Source of the DNA: Arthrobacter sp. Y81 | GTDB lineage: Bacteria; Actinomycetota; Actinomycetes; Actinomycetales; Micrococcaceae | Assembly (NCBI RefSeq): GCF_002929335.1 | Contig: NZ_PJIL01000016.1 | Coordinates: forward strand, 1 to 64,000 | DNA: 64,000 nucleotides | Reading direction: 5' to 3' | Shown: one piece after another, positions 59,236-64,000 of the stretch | How the letters are laid out: each line of letters begins with the position of its first letter | Numbering within the stretch: position 1 is the first letter of the stretch | Position numbers and translations under genes: made by a program | Notes under the pieces: model-generated | Seen by the model: the letters and a program-made list of their open reading frames with translations, nothing else | The model's database searches: none | What the model was told of the DNA's origin: nothing

Positions 59236-59955
59236 TCAGTCGTTGTTTTTGCGGAGTGCCTCGGTGAGGACACGGGCGGCATTGCAGACGACTTCGGCAT
59301 GCAGCCGGCCCGGCTGGCGCGTCAGACGCTCAATCGGCCCGGAAATCGAGACGGCGGCGATCACCCGTCCGGACGGACCGCGGACGGGCGCCGAAACGGA
59401 GGCGACCCCCGGCTCGCGTTCGCCGAGGCTCTGGCCCCAGCCCCGCCGTCGTACTCCCGCCAGGACCGTGGGCGTAAAGCGCGCGGCCTGCAGTCCTTCG
59501 AGGAGCCGGTCGTGGTCCTCCCAGGCAAGCAGCACCTGGGCGGCGGAGCCGGCCTTCATGGAAAGCTGCGTACCCACCGGGATGGTGTCCCGGAGGCCGA
59601 TGGGGCGTTCAGCCGACGCAACGCACACGCGCCAGTCACCCTGCCGGCGGAAGATCTGCGCGCTTTCGCCGGTGGCGTCGCGCAGCTGCATCAGGACCGG
59701 CCCCGCGGAAGCGATCAGCCTGTCCTCGCCCGCGGCGGACGCGAGCTCCACCAGGCGGCTGCCCAGCACAAAGCGCCCCTGGATGTCGCGGCTCACCAAC
59801 CGGTGATGAACCAGTGCAAGTGCAAGCCTATGCACGGTGGGACGCGCCAGCCCGGTGGCAGCCACCAGCTGCGCCAGGGTGGTGGGTCCGGCCTCAAGTG
59901 CGTCAAGCACGTGGGCCGCTTTATCGATGACGCCGACTCCACTAGAATTGTCCAT
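59236..59955 (-). CDS. IclR family regulator, NdgR/LtbR-like
   Basis: A 239-residue IclR-type regulator: N-terminal winged helix (about 8-65, KAAHVLDALEAGPTTLAQLV then LARPTVHRLALALVHH) and C-terminal effector domain (about 75-235). Divergent from leuCD, the conserved position of NdgR in Streptomyces and LtbR in corynebacteria, which control leucine (and tryptophan) synthesis genes. That homology is inferred from context and family. Start ATG 59955; CAATAT lies six bases upstream and overlaps the operator, so autoregulation is likely. Confidence 0.92.
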   Translation of the reverse strand: MDNSSGVGVIDKAAHVLDALEAGPTTLAQLVAATGLARPTVHRLALALVHHRLVSRDIQGRFVLGSRLVELASAAGEDRLIASAGPVLMQLRDATGESAQIFRRQGDWRVCVASAERPIGLRDTIPVGTQLSMKAGSAAQVLLAWEDHDRLLEGLQAARFTPTVLAGVRRRGWGQSLGEREPGVASVSAPVRGPSGRVIAAVSISGPIERLTRQPGRLHAEVVCNAARVLTEALRKNND

Positions 59956-59960
59956 GTACT

Positions 59961-59988
59961 GATATTGCCGTCTCAATATCTGAGATGC
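59961..59988. promoter_or_regulatory. Operator region between the IclR-type gene and leuCD
   Basis: Overlapping perfect inverted repeats: GATATTG-CCGTCT-CAATATC (59961-59980) and TCTCA-ATATC-TGAGA (59971-59985), followed by TGC. The second repeat recurs in front of ilvD, and ATATTGAGAC (minus strand, 59979-59970) in front of leuB. This is the natural binding site for the divergent IclR-type regulator. Confidence 0.75.
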
Positions 59989-60067
59989 AAATCATTTGGC
60001 TGGCGTATTACGCGGGCGTGCTGGTTCAGTGGATACAAACAGCCAACAGCAGTGAAGGGAGATGGCC

Positions 60068-61510
60068 ATGGCAAAGACATTGGCCGAGAAAGTCTGGGAC
60101 GCGCACGTGGTGCGCAAAGGCGACGGCGAAGGTGCCAACGCTCAGCCTGACCTTCTCTACATCGACCTCCACCTCGTGCATGAAGTCACGTCCCCGCAGG
60201 CCTTCGAGGGGCTCCGCCTGGCCGGCCGCAAACTGCGCCGCCCGGACCTCACCATCGCCACCGAGGACCACAACACCCCCACGCTGGACATCGACAAGCC
60301 TATCGCCGATCTGACCAGCCGGACGCAGATCCAGACCCTCCGCAACAACTGCGCGGAATTCGGCGTCCGCCTGCATTCCCTGGGCGACGCCGAGCAGGGA
60401 ATCGTCCACGTGGTGGGCCCCCAGCTCGGGCTCACCCAGCCGGGCATGACCGTGGTCTGCGGCGACTCGCACACGTCCACGCACGGAGCATTCGGCGCAC
60501 TGGCCATGGGCATCGGCACGTCCGAGGTGGAACACGTGATGGCCACGCAGACGCTGTCCCTGAAGCCGTTCAAAACCATGGCGATCAACGTCGAGGGCAC
60601 GCTCCGTCCCGGTGTTTCGGCGAAGGACATCATCCTGGCCGTCATCGCCAAGATCGGCACCGGCGGCGGGCAGGGCTACGTCCTGGAATACCGGGGCTCC
60701 GCCATCCGTGCGCTGTCCATGGAAGCCCGGATGACCATCTGCAACATGTCCATCGAAGCCGGTGCACGTGCAGGCCTGGTTGCCCCGGACCAGACCACCT
60801 ATGACTACATGCACGGCCGCCCGCACGCGCCGCAGGGCGCGGAGTGGGACGCCGCCGTCGAATACTGGAACACCCTGCGCACCGAAGATGACGCGACGTT
60901 CGACGTCGAGGTGGACCTGGACGCCGACACCCTGGAACCCTTTGTTACCTGGGGCACCAACCCCGGCCAGGGCGTTTCGCTGTCCTCCAAGGTTCCCTCG
61001 CCCGAGGACTTCGGCGATGAAAACGCCAAGGCCGCGGCCGAACGGGCCCTGCAGTACATGGGCCTGGAAGCCGGTACGCCGATGAAGGAGATCCGGGTGG
61101 ACACGGTCTTCCTGGGATCCTGCACCAACTCCCGGATGGAGGACCTGCGCGCTGCTGCGGACGTCATTCGCGGCCGCACCAAGGACCCGAACATCCGCAT
61201 GCTCGTTGTACCGGGCTCGGCACGCGTCCGGCTCGAGGCCGAAGCGGAAGGCCTGGACAAGGTCTTCAAGGAGTTCGGCGCCGAATGGCGTTTCGCCGGC
61301 TGCTCCATGTGCCTGGGCATGAACCCGGACCAGCTGGAAGTGGGGGAGCGCTGCGCCTCCACGTCCAACCGCAACTTCGAGGGGCGCCAGGGCAAGGGCG
61401 GCCGCACCCACCTCGTCTCGCCGGTAGTCGCTGCGGCGACGGCGGTCCGCGGAACGCTGAGCTCGCCGTCGGATCTGGAGTCCGCCGCCGTCCGCACCAG
61501 CGCCGCCTAG
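60068..61510 (+). CDS. leuC: 3-isopropylmalate dehydratase, large subunit
   Basis: A 480-residue aconitase-family subunit isomerising 2-isopropylmalate. [4Fe-4S] cysteines are in FLGSCTNSRMEDLR and AGCSMCLGMNPD; VVCGDSHTSTHGAFGALA and EDHNTPT are typical. Start taken at ATG 60068, six bases after GGGAG, rather than ATG 60062, which abuts it. Divergent from the IclR-type regulator and followed by leuD after a 65-bp gap; the two form one enzyme and probably one operon. Confidence 0.97.
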   Translation: MAKTLAEKVWDAHVVRKGDGEGANAQPDLLYIDLHLVHEVTSPQAFEGLRLAGRKLRRPDLTIATEDHNTPTLDIDKPIADLTSRTQIQTLRNNCAEFGVRLHSLGDAEQGIVHVVGPQLGLTQPGMTVVCGDSHTSTHGAFGALAMGIGTSEVEHVMATQTLSLKPFKTMAINVEGTLRPGVSAKDIILAVIAKIGTGGGQGYVLEYRGSAIRALSMEARMTICNMSIEAGARAGLVAPDQTTYDYMHGRPHAPQGAEWDAAVEYWNTLRTEDDATFDVEVDLDADTLEPFVTWGTNPGQGVSLSSKVPSPEDFGDENAKAAAERALQYMGLEAGTPMKEIRVDTVFLGSCTNSRMEDLRAAADVIRGRTKDPNIRMLVVPGSARVRLEAEAEGLDKVFKEFGAEWRFAGCSMCLGMNPDQLEVGERCASTSNRNFEGRQGKGGRTHLVSPVVAAATAVRGTLSSPSDLESAAVRTSAA

Positions 61511-61575
61511 ATAACGCCGACTAGTTCACGCCGTTTAGACGACGCCTAGACCTACCCAGCACCGAAGGATCCGCC

Positions 61576-62178
61576 ATGGAAAAGTTCAGCACCCACACCG
61601 GGATCGGCGTACCGCTGCGCCAGAGCAATGTGGACACCGACCAGATCATCCCCGCCGTTTACCTCAAGCGCATCACCCGCACCGGCTTCGAGGACGCACT
61701 CTTCGCTGCCTGGCGCAAGGACCCGGCCTTCATCCTCAACCAGGCACCGTTCAACGCCGGCTCCGTGCTGGTTGCCGGGCCCGACTTCGGCACCGGATCC
61801 TCCCGTGAGCACGCTGTATGGGCACTGAAGGACTACGGCTTCAAGACCGTCCTGTCCTCCCGGTTCGCCGATATCTTCCGCGGCAACTCCGGCAAACAGG
61901 GCCTCCTGGCGGCTGAACTCGCCCAGGATGACATTGAGCTCATCTGGAAGGTGCTGGAGAACGCCCCCGGCACCGAAGTGACGGTGGACCTCGTCTCGAA
62001 GACCGTGATGTGCGGCAACATCGTGGCTCCGTTCGAGATTGACGACTACACGCGCTGGCGCCTGCTGGAAGGCCTGGACGACATCGGGCTGACCCTCCAG
62101 CACGAGGAAGACATCACGACCTATGAGGCGACCAGGCCTGCCTTCAAGCCGAAGACCCTCCCGGCACGGCTGTCCTAG
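61576..62178 (+). CDS. leuD: 3-isopropylmalate dehydratase, small subunit
   Basis: A 200-residue swivel-domain subunit of isopropylmalate isomerase. GIGVPLRQSNVDTDQIIPAV and GPDFGTGSSREHAVWALKDY are diagnostic; FADIFRGNSGKQGLL follows. ATG 61576 with AAGGA about ten bases upstream. Partner of LeuC. No terminator hairpin is obvious before the murA promoter. Confidence 0.97.
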   Translation: MEKFSTHTGIGVPLRQSNVDTDQIIPAVYLKRITRTGFEDALFAAWRKDPAFILNQAPFNAGSVLVAGPDFGTGSSREHAVWALKDYGFKTVLSSRFADIFRGNSGKQGLLAAELAQDDIELIWKVLENAPGTEVTVDLVSKTVMCGNIVAPFEIDDYTRWRLLEGLDDIGLTLQHEEDITTYEATRPAFKPKTLPARLS

Positions 62179-62307
62179 ACGGGACGGTATTACCGGACGG
62201 TGTTGCCGCACGGGCGCGCCGCGCCGCGGGTCAGTTCCTGGACTCTGCTGAGCCCGGGCCTGGTCCCTGCTCTGCCCGCCCCTGGACCCTGGCGGAGCGC
62301 GCCGTAT

Positions 62308-62336
62308 TTCAGATCGGTAACGCAAGCTCCTATGCT
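62308..62336 (+). promoter_or_regulatory. Predicted murA promoter
   Basis: TTCAGA (62308-62313), 17-bp spacer, TATGCT (62331-62336). The expected start gives a leader of about 48 nt that includes the GAGGAAA ribosome-binding site before ATG 62391. Confidence 0.55.
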
Positions 62337-62390
62337 TAGCTGGAGCCTTTGTAAGGATTTGGGGGCGAGTAGTCGTGAGGAAACCGGTAT

Positions 62391-63716
62391 ATGAGTAGTG
62401 TTCTGACAATCCGCGGAGGCGTCCCGCTGACTGGCCGCGTCACCGTTCGCGGGGCCAAGAATCTTGTCCCCAAGGCCATGGTGGCTGCCCTCTTGGGCAA
62501 CGAGCCGTCCGTGTTGCGCAACGTCCCTGAAATCAAGGACGTCGAGGTTGTCACCAGCCTGCTCCAGCTCCACGGCGTCACCGTCGAAAAGGACCCCGTC
62601 ACCGGGGACCTCACTCTGGATCCCAAGGGCGCCAAGACCGCGTCCAGCACCGCCATTGACGCCCACGCCGGCGACTCCCGGATCCCCATCCTGCTGTGCG
62701 GCCCGCTGATCCACGCGATCGGTGAGGCCTTCATTCCGGACCTGGGCGGCTGCAAGATCGGCGACCGCCCGATTGACTACCACCTGAACGTCCTGCGTCA
62801 GTTCGGGGCCGTCGTCGAAAAGCGCCCGGGCGGCATCCACATTTCCGCGCCCAAGGGACTTCAGGGGGCCAAGATCTCCCTGCCGTACCCGTCGGTGGGA
62901 GCCACGGAACAGGTCCTGCTCAGCGCCACCCGTGCCGAAGGCATCACGGAGCTCTCCGGTGCCGCGACGGAGCCGGAAATCATCGACCTCATTGCCGTGC
63001 TGCAGAAGATGGGCGCCATCATCAGCGTCCAGACGGACCGCACCATTCGGATCGAAGGCGTGAAGGACCTGGGCGGCTACAACCACCGCGCCCTCTCCGA
63101 CCGCAACGAATCCGCATCCTGGGCCTCAGCTGCGCTTGTGACGCGCGGAGACATTTTTGTCGAGGGTGCATCCCAGCGCGACATGATGACCTTCCTGAAC
63201 ACCTACCGCAAGGTCGGCGGCGGCATGGACATCGGCGAGGACGGCATCCGTTTCTACCACCGCGGCGGCAAGCTGAACCCGCTCGTCCTGGAAACGGACG
63301 TGCACCCGGGATTCATGACCGACTGGCAGCAGCCGCTCGTTGTAGCCCTGACGCAGGCCGAGGGCGTGTCAATCGTCCACGAAACCGTCTACGAGAACCG
63401 TTTCGGCTTCACGGAAGCGCTCCTCCGGATGGGTGCCAACATCCAGGTGCACCGGGAATGCCTCGGCAGCGTGCCGTGCCGCTTCGGCCAGCGCAACTTC
63501 CTGCACTCGGCCGTCATTTCGGGCCCCACGCAGCTCAAGGGCACCGACATCGACGTACCGGACCTCCGGGGCGGCTTCAGCCATCTCATCGCAGCACTGG
63601 CCGCCACCGGCACGTCCCGGGTGACCGGAATCGACATCATCAACCGCGGCTACGAGCGCTTCACCGAGAAGCTCGCCGGCCTGGGCGCCGATTTCGACAT
63701 CACCTCAGCCAAGTAA
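62391..63716 (+). CDS. murA: UDP-N-acetylglucosamine 1-carboxyvinyltransferase
   Basis: A 441-residue EPSP synthase-family enzyme committing UDP-GlcNAc to peptidoglycan synthesis with phosphoenolpyruvate. The catalytic and fosfomycin-reactive Cys121 is present in LGGCKIGDRPIDYH. RGAKNLVPKAMVAALL supplies the conserved Lys-Asn near the N-terminus, and the second domain has DLRGGFSHLIAALAATGTS. The active-site loop reads LGGCKIG where most MurA proteins have PGGCAIG. ATG 62391 with GAGGAAA eight bases before. The acyltransferase gene starts 10 bp downstream, probably in the same operon. Confidence 0.95.
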   Translation: MSSVLTIRGGVPLTGRVTVRGAKNLVPKAMVAALLGNEPSVLRNVPEIKDVEVVTSLLQLHGVTVEKDPVTGDLTLDPKGAKTASSTAIDAHAGDSRIPILLCGPLIHAIGEAFIPDLGGCKIGDRPIDYHLNVLRQFGAVVEKRPGGIHISAPKGLQGAKISLPYPSVGATEQVLLSATRAEGITELSGAATEPEIIDLIAVLQKMGAIISVQTDRTIRIEGVKDLGGYNHRALSDRNESASWASAALVTRGDIFVEGASQRDMMTFLNTYRKVGGGMDIGEDGIRFYHRGGKLNPLVLETDVHPGFMTDWQQPLVVALTQAEGVSIVHETVYENRFGFTEALLRMGANIQVHRECLGSVPCRFGQRNFLHSAVISGPTQLKGTDIDVPDLRGGFSHLIAALAATGTSRVTGIDIINRGYERFTEKLAGLGADFDITSAK

Positions 63717-63726
63717 CGGGGTCCCA

Positions 63727-64000
63727 GTGAAGGAAACGGCCAAGAGCCGCATCACCTTTGTCATCGTCGCCGGGATCGTCAGGCCCGTGATGAACCTGCT
63801 CATGAACAAGAAGTGGGAAGGGCTGGAAAAGCTGCCGGCAGGCGGCTTCATCGCTGCCCCCAACCACTGCACCGAGATCGACCCGCTGGTCGTCGGCCAT
63901 ATGCTCTATAACCAGAAACGGATGCCGCACTTCCTCGCCAAGGGCGGACTCTTCAAGGTGCCGGTCGTCGGGGCCGTGCTGCACGCCACCAAGCAGATCC
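63727..64000 (+). CDS. 1-acyl-sn-glycerol-3-phosphate acyltransferase-like (PlsC family), truncated by window end
   Basis: The first 91 codons of a lysophospholipid acyltransferase, cut by the window edge. The catalytic HX4D motif is in NHCTEIDPL, after a hydrophobic N-terminal segment (ITFVIVAGIVRPVMNLL); KGGLFKVPVVGAVL matches the family substrate region. It would transfer an acyl chain to lysophosphatidate at the membrane. GTG start at 63727, 10 bp after murA. The part beyond 64000 is not seen. Confidence 0.85.
   Translation, partial: MKETAKSRITFVIVAGIVRPVMNLLMNKKWEGLEKLPAGGFIAAPNHCTEIDPLVVGHMLYNQKRMPHFLAKGGLFKVPVVGAVLHATKQI

Overview
The window is high-GC, gene-dense chromosomal DNA from an actinobacterium, most likely the Arthrobacter/Pseudarthrobacter group (Micrococcaceae). 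The basis is strongly GC-biased codon use, frequent GTG starts, ATGA/GTGA gene overlaps, apparently leaderless promoters, and the gene set itself (NrtR-nadABC, a DM13 protein, mycobacterial/streptomycete-like paired GTPases, class F-type sortase). The genus is inferred from the sequence, not verified by a search. I see no phage, insertion sequence, CRISPR array, rRNA or plasmid feature. This is core chromosome, and the interest lies mostly in regulation and a few odd proteins.

Layout. 0.2-5.7 kb: a branched-chain 2-oxo acid (or acetoin/pyruvate) dehydrogenase set (E1 alpha, E1 beta, a stand-alone lipoyl domain and an alpha/beta hydrolase), an amino-acid permease and a divergent Lrp-type regulator. 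5.8-11.8 kb: NAD de novo synthesis, nrtR-nadA-nadB-nadC plus a cysteine desulfurase, behind a near-perfect 29-bp palindrome. 11.8-18 kb: small envelope and hypothetical genes (GtrA, FAH family, DM13, DUF1684, lipoprotein, transglutaminase) and an LLM flavin monooxygenase-MarR operon. 18-26 kb: RND exporter, malate:quinone oxidoreductase, peptide-binding lipoprotein, fasciclin lipoprotein, tRNA-Leu. 26-31.5 kb: peroxiredoxin, MarR, tRNA-Lys, PQQ-type sugar dehydrogenase, a low-complexity membrane-anchored protein, LysR.

31.6-39 kb: ilvD, then ilvB-ilvN-ilvC behind a leader-peptide attenuator, then serA. 39-44.4 kb: a two-gene MacB/FtsX-like ABC exporter and metG. 44.8-46.4 kb: a secreted repeat protein next to a sortase. 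46.5-48.8 kb: leuB and ilvE. 49-53 kb: MBL hydrolase, FAH family, gltX, HAD phosphatase. 53-59 kb: heptad-repeat membrane protein, tRNA-Gln, tRNA-Glu, a pair of dynamin-like GTPases, DUF1697. 59-64 kb: an IclR-type regulator divergent from leuC-leuD, then murA and the start of a PlsC-type acyltransferase.

How it fits together. Almost the whole valine/isoleucine/leucine pathway is here (ilvB, ilvN, ilvC, ilvD, ilvE, leuB, leuC, leuD; leuA is not seen), spread over 30 kb in several transcription units. Short shared motifs (TCTCA-N5-TGAGA and ATATTGAGAC) upstream of ilvD, leuB and leuC, plus an inverted TGAGATGC pair over the ilvB promoter, suggest one regulon, plausibly run by the IclR protein at 59.2 kb. 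The ilvBNC unit adds transcription attenuation. Degradation of the same amino acids is probably encoded at the left end under the Lrp-type regulator.
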